A DNA stretch of 64,000 bases, taken from positions 1,922,001-1,986,000 of the forward strand of contig NZ_BNEL01000003.1 of NCBI RefSeq assembly GCF_018327685.1, given 5' to 3'. Positions within the stretch are counted from its first letter, which is position 1. Each line of letters opens with the position of its first letter. The position numbers were made by a program, and so were the translations under genes. The notes under the pieces are model-generated. The model had not been told where the DNA came from, ran no database searches, and saw only the letters and a program-made list of their open reading frames with translations. The stretch comes from Streptomyces sp. TS71-3. Its GTDB lineage: Bacteria; Actinomycetota; Actinomycetes; Streptomycetales; Streptomycetaceae. Positions 33,420 to 41,766 of this stretch are shown here, one piece after another.

Positions 33420-34484
33420 ATGACCACCGACGCCCGCGCCGCAGCCGGCGCCCACGACCCCCGCGCCGGCGCACGCGTCACCGGCCAGCGCACCGCCCCG
33501 CCGGACGGCGGCGAGCGGCCCGTACTGCTCGGCCCGAACCAGTACGGCAAGGCCGAGAACCGCGTGGTGCGGATCACCCGGGACGGCGCCACGCACCACA
33601 TCAAGGACCTGAACGTCTCCGTCGCGCTCTCCGGCGACATGGCGGACGTGCACTACACCGGCTCCAACGCCCACGTGCTGACGACGGACACCACCAAGAA
33701 CACCGTGTTCGCCTTCGCCAAGGAGCACGGCATCGAATCCGCCGAGCAGTTCGCGATCCACCTCGCCCGGCACTTCGTCACCTCCCAGGACGCCATCCAC
33801 CGGGCGAGGATCAGGATCGAGGAGTACGCCTGGGAGCGCATCGGGATATCCGGCGGGGAGGGTGACGGCTCCACTCCGGACGGCTGCCCGGACGCGCGCC
33901 CGGCTTCGGCCCCGGAGGACGGCACCGTGCCCGCCCCGCACTCCTTCGTCCGCAGCGGCCGGGAGACCCGCACCACCCAGGTCACCTTCGACGGGCACAC
34001 CTGGGAGGCCGTCTCCGGGCTCCGCGACCTGACGGTCATGAACTCCACGGACTCCGAGTTCTGGGGCTACACCAAGGACAGGTACACGACCCTCCCGGAG
34101 GCGTACGACCGCATCCTCGCCACCCGGGTCAGCGGCTGCTGGCGGTTCGGCTGGAGCGGCGAGGGGCCGGCGCCCGACTGGGACGAGTCGTACGCCCGGA
34201 CCAGGGACCACCTGCTGCGGGCCTTCGCGGAGACCTACTCGCTCTCGCTCCAGCAGACGCTGTACCAGATGGGGGCGCGCGTCATCGACCACCGGACGGA
34301 GATCGACGAGGTGCGCCTCTCGCTGCCCAACCAGCACCACTTCCTCGTCGACCTGGAGCCGTTCGGACTCGCCAACGACAACGAGGTCTACATCGCCGCC
34401 GACCGCCCGTACGGCCTGATCGAGGGCACCGTGCTGCGCGCCGGACGCGAGGCCCGCATCCCCGCCGACCTGACCAGCCCCTGA
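33420..34484 (+). CDS. Urate oxidase (uricase)
   Basis: A 354-residue cofactor-free uricase that oxidises urate to 5-hydroxyisourate. Two tandem T-fold domains are visible. VLTTDTTKNTVFAFAKEHGI holds the catalytic Thr/Lys region, RIRIEEYAWERI ends domain 1, EFWGYTKDRYTTLPE is in domain 2, and NQHHFLVDLEPFGLANDNEV is the C-terminal signature. Two departures from the usual 300 residues are a 35-residue Ala/Gly/Arg-rich N-terminal extension and a 30-residue Pro/Gly/Asp insert after ERIGIS. GGGAG lies about 10 bases before the ATG. It is the third gene of the urate operon. Confidence 0.96.
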   Translation: MTTDARAAAGAHDPRAGARVTGQRTAPPDGGERPVLLGPNQYGKAENRVVRITRDGATHHIKDLNVSVALSGDMADVHYTGSNAHVLTTDTTKNTVFAFAKEHGIESAEQFAIHLARHFVTSQDAIHRARIRIEEYAWERIGISGGEGDGSTPDGCPDARPASAPEDGTVPAPHSFVRSGRETRTTQVTFDGHTWEAVSGLRDLTVMNSTDSEFWGYTKDRYTTLPEAYDRILATRVSGCWRFGWSGEGPAPDWDESYARTRDHLLRAFAETYSLSLQQTLYQMGARVIDHRTEIDEVRLSLPNQHHFLVDLEPFGLANDNEVYIAADRPYGLIEGTVLRAGREARIPADLTSP

Positions 34485-34586
34485 TACGCCCCTGACCGGG
34501 CCCGGAACCGACGGCCCGACCGGCCCCGACCCGCTCCGCCGGCGGCGTTCCCGCACCCGGCCGGGAGAAGAGAGGACACCCCCGCC

Positions 34587-35969
34587 ATGGCACCCACGGC
34601 AGCCCAGCGCCTCGTCATCGAGAACTGCGCGATCGCGACCGTCGACGCCCGGGACACTGAGTACGCCTCGGGGCACGTCGTGATCGCGGGGGACACGATC
34701 GAGGCCGTCGGCCCGGGTCCCGCGCCCGCCGGCGCGGAGGGCGCCCGGCGCATCGACGGCACCGGCCACCTGCTCACGCCGGGCCTCGTCAACACGCACC
34801 ACCACTTCTACCAGTGGCTCACCCGGGGCCTGGCCACCGACGACAACCTCTTCGACTGGCTCACCGCCCTCTACCCGGTCTGGGGCCGGATCGACGAGCG
34901 GATGCTCCACGCCGCCGCGCAGGGCTCGCTGGCGATGATGGTCCGCGGCGGCGTCACCACCGCCGCTGACCACCACTACGTCTATCCGCGCGGCGCCGGC
35001 GACCTGACCGGCGCGATCGTCCGGGCCGCCGCCGGCCTGGGCGTCCGCCTGACGCTGGCCCGCGGCTCGATGGACCTCGGCGAGTCGGACGGCGGACTGC
35101 CGCCGGACTTCGCCGTGGAGTCCCTGGAGGGCGCGCTCGCCGCCACCGAGGAAGCCGTCGACACGCACCACGACCCGTCGCCCGACGCGATGACGCAGAT
35201 CGCGGTGGCGCCCTGCTCGCCGTTCTCCGTCTCCACGGAACTGCTCCGGCAGAGCGCGGACCTCGCCCGCCGCAAGGGGGTGCGGCTGCACACGCACGGC
35301 TCGGAGACGGTGGAGGAGGAGAAGTTCTGCCACGAGCGGTTCGGCATGGGGCCCACCGACTACTTCGAGAGCACGGGGTGGCTCGGCGGCGACGTGTGGA
35401 TGGCGCACTGCGTCCACATGAACGACTCGGACATCGAGGCGTTCGCCCGCACCGGCACCGGGGTGGCGCACTGCCCCTCGTCCAACGCCCGGCTCGCCGC
35501 CGGCATCGCCCGGGTGCCCGACATGCTCGCCGCGGGCGTCCCGGTCGGCCTCGGCGTGGACGGCACCGCGTCCAACGAGTCCGGGGAACTCCATACCGAA
35601 CTGCGGGGTGCCCTGCTCATCAACCGCCTCGGCCGGCACCGGGAACGGGCTCTCGGCGCCCGCCAGGCGCTGCGGCTCGGCACGTTCGGCGGGGCGACGG
35701 TGCTTGGGCGGGCCGACCGGATCGGCTCCGTCGAGCCCGGCAAGCTCGCCGACCTCGTGCTGTGGCGGATGGACACCCTCGCGCACGCGTCCATCGAGGA
35801 CCGGGTCACCGCGCTGGTCTTCGGCGCCCCGGCGCCCGTCACGCTCTGTCTCGTCGGCGGCAGGCCCGTCACCGAGGACGGCCGGGTGCTGGGCGCCGAC
35901 GAGGACGCCATCGCGCGGGCCACCCGTCAGGAGGCGCGGCGCCTGGCCGGCCTCGTGGACCTCAACTGA
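34587..35969 (+). CDS. 8-oxoguanine deaminase (amidohydrolase family)
   Basis: A 460-residue zinc amidohydrolase of the 8-oxoguanine / guanine deaminase group, expected to turn 8-oxoguanine into urate and ammonia. Metal and active-site motifs are LLTPGLVNTHHHFYQWLTRG, GVRLHTHGSETVEEEKF, DVWMAHCVHMNDSD, HCPSSNARLAAGI and GLGVDGTASNESGEL. Agreement with the 8-oxoguanine deaminase subgroup is inferred from these and from the urate gene context. It lies 102 bp after uricase, with GAGAAGAGAGGA before the ATG, and ends at a perfect 26-bp hairpin, so it closes the operon. It would feed urate into the three upstream enzymes. Confidence 0.9.
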   Translation: MAPTAAQRLVIENCAIATVDARDTEYASGHVVIAGDTIEAVGPGPAPAGAEGARRIDGTGHLLTPGLVNTHHHFYQWLTRGLATDDNLFDWLTALYPVWGRIDERMLHAAAQGSLAMMVRGGVTTAADHHYVYPRGAGDLTGAIVRAAAGLGVRLTLARGSMDLGESDGGLPPDFAVESLEGALAATEEAVDTHHDPSPDAMTQIAVAPCSPFSVSTELLRQSADLARRKGVRLHTHGSETVEEEKFCHERFGMGPTDYFESTGWLGGDVWMAHCVHMNDSDIEAFARTGTGVAHCPSSNARLAAGIARVPDMLAAGVPVGLGVDGTASNESGELHTELRGALLINRLGRHRERALGARQALRLGTFGGATVLGRADRIGSVEPGKLADLVLWRMDTLAHASIEDRVTALVFGAPAPVTLCLVGGRPVTEDGRVLGADEDAIARATRQEARRLAGLVDLN

Positions 35970-35984
35970 CCCCCGGCCGGGATC

Positions 35985-36040
35985 CTCTTTCGCGCAGTTC
36001 CCCGCGCCCCTGAAGGGGCGCGGGGAACTGCGCGAAAGAG
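35985..36040. terminator. Perfect 26-bp stem hairpin of the dispersed repeat family
   Basis: Arms 35985-36010 and 36015-36040 are exact reverse complements around a TGAA loop. The stem core is GCGCAGTTCCCCGCGCCCC. It lies 15 bases after the deaminase stop and before the convergent chitosanase, so it can stop transcription from both sides. It is also the best-preserved copy of the repeat seen elsewhere in the window. Confidence 0.85.
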
Positions 36041-36098
36041 TCCCGCCGGCCGTCGGTGGGGGACGAGAGCCTGTGGGGCTGGGTGGGTCCCCCACCGG

Positions 36099-36120
36099 GG
36101 GGCGCGGGGAACTGCGCGAA
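36099..36120 (+). repeat. Dispersed intergenic repeat half-copy
   Basis: GGGGCGCGGGGAACTGCGCG followed by AA is identical to the right arm of the hairpin at 36015, only 58 bases downstream and just beyond the chitosanase stop. Confidence 0.75.
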
Positions 36121-36147
36121 GGGCCAGGCCGGCCCCGGAGCCCCCGC

Positions 36148-36996
36148 TCAGCCGCCGATGTGGTACGGGTCGCCGTAGACGTGCCAGTCCAGCGGCGGGT
36201 CCAGGTCGAGGTTGCCCGCGTCCAGGAACACCCGCTGCTCGGTGTCCACCCGGCTGGTGTCCGAGTGGGCCTCCTCCTGCTTCATCGCCCAGACCCGCGC
36301 GTCCAGGAAGGCATTGAGGTAGTCGACCTCGTCGCCGCCGTCCGCGGGCGTGCTCGCCTGGCCCAGCGCCCGCTTGCGGATCGAGCCGAAGCTCGTCGGG
36401 TCGTCGCCGTCGCCGTGCATCACGATGGCGTCGTAGTAGGCGAACTGGCCGAGGACGCCGAGCCCGTCCTTCTTGCCCTGGCTGACCGCCGGGTTGAAGT
36501 ACACCCGGTCGCGCTCGTCGTTCTGAGCCTGCTGGAACGCCTCGTCCTCGGCGGCCTCCTGCCAGGCGTCGGTGAAGCCCGGGTCCAGGCCGTCGTGCGA
36601 GTCGCTGCCGTCCACGTCGCGCAGGGCGGGCAGGAACGGCGCGAGCGGGTTGTCGGGCACCCGCTGCGTGTAGAGCTCGACCAGCTCCAGCATGTCGTGG
36701 GTGCCGGAGCAGAAGCCGATGATGCCGGCGGTGTAGCCGCGGCCGTCGCCGATGTCCTCGATGTAGCCGTACTGGCCCTTCCAGTCCAGCGAGGAGTTCT
36801 CCGCGCTGGAGACGAGCTCCATCGCGATCTCCTTCTTCGCCGGGTCGTCGAGCCCGCCGGCCTTCGCGCCCGCGGAGCCAAGGCCGTTGGCGCTCGCGGA
36901 CTGGCCGATGAGCACGGCGGGTCCGGCGACCAGCGCGGCTCCCATCAGGGTGAGCATGGTGCGCCGGCGGGGGCGGTGGGTGTGGGGGGAGTGCAC
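36148..36996 (-). CDS. csn: Chitosanase, GH46, secreted
   Basis: A 282-residue GH46 chitosanase that cleaves beta-1,4 bonds in chitosan outside the cell. The signal peptide HRPRRRTMLTLMGAALVAGP with cleavage near QSASA is Tat-like (RRR before the core). The catalytic pair is Glu66 (ELVSSAENSSLDW) and Asp84 (IEDIGDGRGYTAGIIGF), 18 residues apart as in the Streptomyces N174 enzyme. GTG 36996 is preferred because GGAGG lies about 5 bases upstream; the longer frame adds only His-rich sequence. A near-palindromic box of the CsnR type lies about 100 bp upstream, so induction by chitosan oligosaccharides is likely. Confidence 0.94.
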   Translation of the reverse strand: MHSPHTHRPRRRTMLTLMGAALVAGPAVLIGQSASANGLGSAGAKAGGLDDPAKKEIAMELVSSAENSSLDWKGQYGYIEDIGDGRGYTAGIIGFCSGTHDMLELVELYTQRVPDNPLAPFLPALRDVDGSDSHDGLDPGFTDAWQEAAEDEAFQQAQNDERDRVYFNPAVSQGKKDGLGVLGQFAYYDAIVMHGDGDDPTSFGSIRKRALGQASTPADGGDEVDYLNAFLDARVWAMKQEEAHSDTSRVDTEQRVFLDAGNLDLDPPLDWHVYGDPYHIGG

Positions 36997-37092
36997 GTGA
37001 CCTCCATGAGGGGGTGGGTCGTGCCGGTGCGTGAGGCGCACCGGTGCTGTCGTGCCCGTACGGGTCGCATGCCGCGTGACGCGGCGCGCACA

Positions 37093-37115
37093 CTGTTAGG
37101 AAGGTTTCCTACCAG
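37093..37115. promoter_or_regulatory. Candidate CsnR-type box before chitosanase
   Basis: CTGTTAGGAAGGTTTCCTACCAG is a 23-bp near-palindrome with two mismatched pairs, core TAGGAAGGTTTCCTA. It resembles the AGGAAA/TTTCCT palindrome bound by the ROK-family regulator CsnR in front of actinobacterial chitosanase genes. It lies 97-119 bp from the chitosanase GTG. Confidence 0.65.
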
Positions 37116-37161
37116 AGTTGGGGCGCGACGCCTACCCGTCGGGAGGCGGGAGTTGGAGCTG

Positions 37162-37620
37162 TCAGCGATCCAGCACGTCAGGGTCCGTGGCGAGTTTCCG
37201 GAGGAATCCGCGCGGGTCCTGGATCATCCGGCGCTCCCTCAGGTCCAGCATCCCGCCGAGCGCCGTGATCTCCGCGGCCACCGTGCCGTCGGCCTTCGTG
37301 AGGATCTGCGTGATCCGGAAGGTCTTGCCGGTGCCCCACTCGAACCGGCACGACATCACCGTCTCGTCGCCGGCCCGCAGCTCGCGCAGGAAGCGGATGG
37401 TGGTCTCCAGGGCGACGGGCCCGACGCCCTGGCCCACCAGGTCCTGCTGCCGTATGCCGGCGGCCGCCAGCAGCGCCCAGCGTGCGTGCTCCCCGTACTG
37501 GAGGTACACGCTCTGGTTGAGGTGGCCCTGGGTGTCGGTCTCGTAGCCGCGGACCGTGATCGGCACGGAGAAGGGCGCCCCGGATGCCGGGGACGCGGGG
37601 TCGGCGGTGGGCTCGGACAC
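37162..37620 (-). CDS. Acyl-CoA thioesterase (hot-dog fold, 4HBT family)
   Basis: A 152-residue single hot-dog domain. The active-site region is ITVRGYETDTQGHLNQSVYL, where Asp and His/Asn are the usual 4HBT residues. The long-helix region is QYGEHARWALLAAAGI and ETTIRFLRELRAGDE follows. It should hydrolyse an acyl-CoA or similar thioester; the chain is unknown. GTG 37620 is chosen because AAGGAG lies 6 bases upstream; the open frame further upstream is non-conserved. A TetR-type palindrome lies about 60 bp upstream, so control by a fatty-acid-type TetR regulator encoded elsewhere is likely. Confidence 0.88.
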   Translation of the reverse strand: MSEPTADPASPASGAPFSVPITVRGYETDTQGHLNQSVYLQYGEHARWALLAAAGIRQQDLVGQGVGPVALETTIRFLRELRAGDETVMSCRFEWGTGKTFRITQILTKADGTVAAEITALGGMLDLRERRMIQDPRGFLRKLATDPDVLDR

Positions 37621-37680
37621 GGTGCTCTCCTTGGGACGTGGAGACGGAGCGGGGCGGCGGGGAAGGTGCCGCGGTCTTTC

Positions 37681-37694
37681 TAAGCGCTTGCTTA
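37681..37694. promoter_or_regulatory. Palindrome before thioesterase
   Basis: TAAGCGCTTGCTTA has perfect 5-bp arms around GCTT and is followed by TATATTAG in an otherwise GC-rich spacer. It looks like a TetR-family operator overlapping the thioesterase promoter. Confidence 0.5.
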
Positions 37695-37890
37695 TATTAG
37701 CCGCCGCGTATGAACACGGCGTGTCGCGGGCCGGGCGACCGCCGCCGGTCGCTCCGGGCCGGCGGTGCTCGGGCGGGGTGACGCTCGGGCAGGGCGACGG
37801 TCGGGTCTGGGCGACGCTCGGGCTGGGGGCTCGGGCCTGGGGGGCGGATGAGGCGACGCTCATGCCCGGGGGAGCCCGGGTGGGATGGGC

Positions 37891-38592
37891 TCAGGCGCGG
37901 CGGGGTGAGGCCAGCAGGAAGCGGGCGGCCGTCCTGCGGTCGGTGTGCTCGCCCGCCTGCCAGCCCGCGCCCTCCAGGGCCCCCGCGCAGGCCTGGAGTT
38001 CGGCGGCGGTCGGCGCATGCACGGCGACGGCCTCCGGCTGGGGCGTCGGTACGACCCGGTAGCCGCCGGAGCCGGCGACGGCGGGGCGGCACCCGGCCGC
38101 CTCCAGCGCGAGGGCGGCGGCCCGCACCAGGTGCGCACGCTCCCAGGCGCAGGGGAGGTCGGTGGCGGCGTGGGGGTGCGTCATCCTGCGCAGCTCGATC
38201 AGCCCCTGCCAGGCGCTGCGCACCTGCCGGGCCCGCTCGGCGCTCCCTGCGCTCTCTACGTTCCCGTCGGACTCCGGTTCGTCGCCGGTGCGGGCGGCGA
38301 AGACGGCGTCCGGGGAGCCGGTGCCGGGGGCGGCCTGGGCTTCGCTGACGGATCCGGTTCCGGGGGTCTCGCCGGCGGTCCGCCCCGCGCTGGAGGCGAG
38401 CCGGCCGGCCGCCTGCCGTACGCGGCGGCCCTCCGGGGTGAGGAAGGTGTCGTGGGGCGGGCGGGCGTGCCGGAAGGCGAGGCCGAGGCGGACCAGCGCG
38501 GCGAGCGTGGCCGCCGGGCCGCTGAGCCGGCCCGTCCCCGGGTCCGCCGCCTCGATGATCCGAAGCTGCGCGGCGCTCGGTCCCTTGGCCAC
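37891..38592 (-). CDS. Hypothetical Streptomyces protein with two-part architecture
   Basis: A 233-residue protein I cannot assign. Residues 5-55 (AAQLRIIEAADPGTGRLSGP, then LTPEGRRVRQAA) resemble a winged-helix-like region. A Ser/Gly/Glu-rich linker of about 60 residues follows. The C-terminal 110 residues (ELRRMTHPHAATDLPCAWER and onward) look globular and end VHAPTAAELQACAGALEGAG. GTG 38592 has GGGAGGA about 5 bases upstream and is preferred to the ATG at 38628. The gene stands alone between the thioesterase and a phosphatase. Confidence 0.7.
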   Translation of the reverse strand: MAKGPSAAQLRIIEAADPGTGRLSGPAATLAALVRLGLAFRHARPPHDTFLTPEGRRVRQAAGRLASSAGRTAGETPGTGSVSEAQAAPGTGSPDAVFAARTGDEPESDGNVESAGSAERARQVRSAWQGLIELRRMTHPHAATDLPCAWERAHLVRAAALALEAAGCRPAVAGSGGYRVVPTPQPEAVAVHAPTAAELQACAGALEGAGWQAGEHTDRRTAARFLLASPRRA

Positions 38593-38653
38593 CGCGTCCT
38601 CCCGTTCCGGTCTTCCGGCTCCCGGCATCCCGCCCCGTGCCCGGTCGTCCAGC

Positions 38654-39253
38654 CTACGGTCGCGGACTGACGTTCCAGCCGGAGATCACCGGCCGGTCGT
38701 GTTCCGTGCCGAGGGTGCACACGGTGCCGGTCGCGATCTGGAAGAGCGCTCCGGCCGACGCCGGCAGGCCGAGGCGGCGGGCGGCGACGACGCGCAGGAA
38801 GTGCCCGTGCGCGACGAGGACGACGGGGCCGGATTCGTCCCGGAGTTGCGCCTCGACCTTGGCGAGCACCCGGTCGGCCCGCGCCCCCACCTCGTCGGGG
38901 CTCTCGCCGGGGTGCTCCGGCGGGCCCGGCACCACGCCGTCGTTGAAGAGGAACCAGCCTGGCCGACTCCGGTGGATCTCGGCGGTGGTGACCCCCTCGT
39001 AGCCTCCGTAGTCCCACTCGTGCAGGTCGGGTTCCACCTGGGCGTCGCCGAGCCCGATCAGCTCCGCGGTCTCGCGGGCCCGCCGCAGCGGGCTGGTGTA
39101 GGCCGCGGCGACGGGCAGCGAGGCCAGCATCGGCGCCAGCGTCCGGGCCCGCTCCCGGCCGTTCTCGGTGAGCGGTAGATCGGTCCAGCTCGTGTGCTGC
39201 CCGGAGAGCGACCACTCGGTCTCGCCGTGCCGGACAAGCAGCAGGTCACCCAT
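38654..39253 (-). CDS. Histidine phosphatase family protein
   Basis: A 199-residue phosphoglycerate-mutase-fold phosphatase. The catalytic motif is MGDLLLVRHGETEWSLSGQH, the second His is in PVVLVAHGHFLRVVAARRLG, and the acid is in DLHEWDYGGYEG. It resembles actinobacterial acid phosphatase or GpmB-like enzymes; the substrate is unknown. The ATG at 39253 gives the standard start; the frame upstream runs through an 18-bp minisatellite and is not coding. It is separate from the phosphatase at 9011, with which it shares only the fold. Confidence 0.9.
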   Translation of the reverse strand: MGDLLLVRHGETEWSLSGQHTSWTDLPLTENGRERARTLAPMLASLPVAAAYTSPLRRARETAELIGLGDAQVEPDLHEWDYGGYEGVTTAEIHRSRPGWFLFNDGVVPGPPEHPGESPDEVGARADRVLAKVEAQLRDESGPVVLVAHGHFLRVVAARRLGLPASAGALFQIATGTVCTLGTEHDRPVISGWNVSPRP

Positions 39254-39564
39254 GTTCGTCTTCCTCTTCCGCCGGCCCGCGCCGGTCGTGGCGTGCCGTC
39301 CCGGAACCCTGTGATCCGGAACGGTACAAGGCTGCCATCCGCCGCACCCGGGAACGGCACCGCATCCCGCAACGACACCGCGTCGGCGACCGGCACCGGA
39401 CCGGCGACCGGCACTGAACCGGCGACCGGCACTGAACCGGCCACCGTCACCGAACCGGGGTCCGCGCACCGAACCGGGCCCCGCATGCACCGGGCCCCGA
39501 CGGAAGAGCAGAGCCCGGTCCGCGCGCCACCGCTCAGGCCCGACTCAGGCCCCTCAGCCCCGCC
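39254..39564. other. Non-coding spacer containing minisatellite
   Basis: This space between the phosphatase and the aminotransferase (both minus) holds the 18-bp tandem array listed separately and ACCGG-type degenerate repeats on either side. No gene or clear promoter was seen. Confidence 0.55.
39385..39456 (+). repeat. 18-bp tandem repeat, four copies
   Basis: GGCGACCGGCACTGAACC occurs as two exact and two diverged copies head to tail. It is non-coding. Confidence 0.85.
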
Positions 39565-40773
39565 TCACTGCCGGTAGCCGCTCAGGAACCGCCCGATCCG
39601 GCTGATCGCGGCGTCCAGGTCGTCGGCGTACGGCAGGGTGAGGATGCGGAAGTGGTCGGGCCGCGGCCAGTTGAAGCCGGTGCCCTGGACCACCTGGATC
39701 TTCTCGCGCAGCAGCAGGTCCAGCACGAAGCGCTCGTCGTCGTGGATGGCGTGCACCTTCGGGTCGATCCGCGGGAACGCGTAGAGCGCGCCGCGCGGTT
39801 TGACGCAGGAGACGCCCGGGATCTCGTTCAGCTTCTGCCAGGCGCGGTCGCGCTGCTCGTGCAGCCGGCCGCCGGGCGCGGTCAGCTCCCGGATGGACTG
39901 CCTGCCGCCGAGCGCGGCCTGGATGGCGTACTGGGCGGGGGCGTTGGGGCACAGCCGCATGGAGGCGAGCATCGCCAGCCCCTCCAGGTAGTCCCTGGCG
40001 TGCTGCCGGGGGCCGGTCACGACCAGCCAGCCGGAGCGGAAGCCCGCCACCCGGTAGGTCTTGGAGAGCCCGCAGAAGGTCAGCACCACGAGGTCGGGGG
40101 CGAGCGCGGCGGCGCTGTGGTGCACCGCGTCGTCGTAGAGGATCTGGTCGTATATCTCGTCCGCGAAGACCATCAGGCCGTGGCGGCGTGCGAGGTCGAG
40201 GATGCCCTCGACGATCTCCTTGGGGTAGACGGCGCCGGTCGGGTTGTTCGGGTTGATGATCACGACGGCCTTGGTGCGGTCGGTGATCTTCGACGCCAGG
40301 TCGGCGAGGTCCGGGTACCAGTCCGATCCCTCGTCGCAGAGGTAGTGCACGGCCTTGCCGCCGGCGAGCGTGGTGACCGCCGTCCACAGCGGGAAGTCGG
40401 GCGCGGGGATGAGGACTTCGTCGCCGTCCTCCAGCAGTGCCTGGACGGCCATCGAGACCAGCTCGGAGACGCCGTTGCCGAGGAACACGTCGTCCACGTC
40501 CACGTCGAGGCCGAGGGTCTGGTACCGCTGGGCCACCGCGCGCCGTGCGGAGAGGATGCCGCGCGACTCGGTGTAGCCGTGTGCCTGGGGGAGCATCCGG
40601 ATCATGTCCTGGACGATCTCCTCGGGGGCCTCGAAGCCGAAGAGCGCGGGGTTGCCGGTGTTCAGGCGGAGCACGCTGTGCCCGGCCTCCTCCAGCGCGT
40701 CCGCGTGCTCGATGACCGGGCCCCGGATCTCGTAGCAGACCTCGCTGAGCTTGCTCGACTGCCGGAACTCCAT
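39565..40773 (-). CDS. Pyridoxal-phosphate aminotransferase, AlaT-like
   Basis: A 402-residue fold-type I aminotransferase. It starts MEFRQSSKLSEVCYEIRGPV, which matches AlaT/YfbQ-type alanine-synthesising aminotransferases. PLP residues are visible: NPNNPTGAVY (Asn), FADEIYDQILYDD (Asp/Tyr), CGLSKTYRVAGFRSGWLV (Schiff-base Lys) and FRILTLPYADDL (Arg for substrate carboxylate). It would interconvert pyruvate plus glutamate with alanine plus 2-oxoglutarate. GGGAGG lies 7 bases before ATG 40773. It diverges from the HxlR gene at 40948, and the operator region between them may affect both. Confidence 0.92.
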   Translation of the reverse strand: MEFRQSSKLSEVCYEIRGPVIEHADALEEAGHSVLRLNTGNPALFGFEAPEEIVQDMIRMLPQAHGYTESRGILSARRAVAQRYQTLGLDVDVDDVFLGNGVSELVSMAVQALLEDGDEVLIPAPDFPLWTAVTTLAGGKAVHYLCDEGSDWYPDLADLASKITDRTKAVVIINPNNPTGAVYPKEIVEGILDLARRHGLMVFADEIYDQILYDDAVHHSAAALAPDLVVLTFCGLSKTYRVAGFRSGWLVVTGPRQHARDYLEGLAMLASMRLCPNAPAQYAIQAALGGRQSIRELTAPGGRLHEQRDRAWQKLNEIPGVSCVKPRGALYAFPRIDPKVHAIHDDERFVLDLLLREKIQVVQGTGFNWPRPDHFRILTLPYADDLDAAISRIGRFLSGYRQ

Positions 40774-40889
40774 ACGACCGCCTCCCGACCTTGTACCCGG
40801 CGACTGTGAACCTCCGCGGCGCGCACCCGGTCGCACCCGGTGCACGCCACGGCACGCGGCCTTGTGCCGGTCCTGCGGCCTCGCGTCCG

Positions 40890-40940
40890 ACTTGGTTTTA
40901 CCAAGTACGCGCTTGGAAAGTCCAACAACATGTCTAGACT
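40890..40940 (+). promoter_or_regulatory. Two palindromes and leaderless promoter before HxlR gene
   Basis: ACTTGGTTTTACCAAGT (40890-40906, perfect 7-3-7) and TTGGAAAGTCCAA (40913-40925, perfect 5-3-5) have centres 21 bp apart and share TTGG/CCAA. TAGACT (40935-40940) is then seven bases before ATG 40948. The layout fits an HxlR autoregulatory operator and a leaderless transcript; TTGGAA may double as the -35. Confidence 0.6.
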
Positions 40941-40947
40941 GCGACGC

Positions 40948-41724
40948 ATGCCACGTCAGTCACGCCAGCCGGACGGTGCCGCGGCGCCCGCGCGCACCGG
41001 GCAGCCGGGCCGGCCGCAACGCCGCAGTTACGACCACTACTGCGGCGCGGCCCGCGCCCTGGACGCGGTGGGGGACCGCTGGAGCCTGCTGATCGTCCGC
41101 GAACTCCTCGGGGGTGCCCGGCGCTACACGGATCTCCACGCGGACCTGCCCGGCGTCAGCACGGACGTGCTCGCGTCCCGCCTCAGGGACCTGGAGCGCG
41201 AAGGGGTCGCCGTCCGGCGCAGGCTGCCCCCGCCCGCGTCCGCCGCGGTCTACGAACTCACCGACCGGGGCCGGCGGTTGCTGCCCGTCCTTGAGGCGCT
41301 GTGCGCGTGGGGCGCGGAGGAGCTGGCCGAGCGGCGCCCGACGGACGCGGTGCGCGCGCACTGGTTCGCGCTGCCCCTGCGGGGACGGCTCGCCGCGCTC
41401 GGCGGGGTGGGGGTGGCGGAAGTGCACGTGGACGAAGGGGTGTTCCACGTCTTCGTCGGACAGTGCCCGGAAGGGGGTTCGCCGCCCGGGGCCTTGAGCG
41501 CGGCCGGTTCCGGGGGAGAGCCGGGGGCCGTGTACGGCGACGGGCCCGCGCCGGGCGAGCCCGACGCCCTGCTCCGGCTGGACTCGGCGACGTGTGCGGA
41601 GGTCGTCGCCGGGGCGCTGGGCGTGGGGGAGGCGGTGCGGTCCGGCCGGCTGCTGGTGGACGGCGACGGACCGCTCGCCAAGGCCCTGCTCGGTGCGGGC
41701 GGCCGGCACCAGGACACCGGGTGA
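40948..41724 (+). CDS. HxlR-family transcriptional regulator with C-terminal domain
   Basis: A 258-residue regulator. The HxlR winged HTH lies at residues 18-115: YCGAARALDAVGDRWSLLIV, RELLGGARRYTDLH and GVSTDVLASRLRDLEREGVA. The C-terminal 130 residues resemble the SCP2-like sterol/ligand-binding extension of long Streptomyces HxlR proteins, with a Gly/Pro-rich break in the middle (GGSPPGALSAAGSGGEPG). An ATG at 40930 is also in frame, but TAGACT followed seven bases later by ATG 40948 argues for a leaderless start there. It is divergent from the aminotransferase. Target and ligand are unknown. Confidence 0.87.
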   Translation: MPRQSRQPDGAAAPARTGQPGRPQRRSYDHYCGAARALDAVGDRWSLLIVRELLGGARRYTDLHADLPGVSTDVLASRLRDLEREGVAVRRRLPPPASAAVYELTDRGRRLLPVLEALCAWGAEELAERRPTDAVRAHWFALPLRGRLAALGGVGVAEVHVDEGVFHVFVGQCPEGGSPPGALSAAGSGGEPGAVYGDGPAPGEPDALLRLDSATCAEVVAGALGVGEAVRSGRLLVDGDGPLAKALLGAGGRHQDTG

Positions 41725-41766
41725 TCCCCCGGCCCCGGGCGCGGTGGAAGGGAAGGCGCCCGCAGG

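Noticed and set aside
39385..39456. Possible CRISPR-like array
   Set aside because: The 18-bp units are directly adjacent with no unique spacers, and no cas gene is present.
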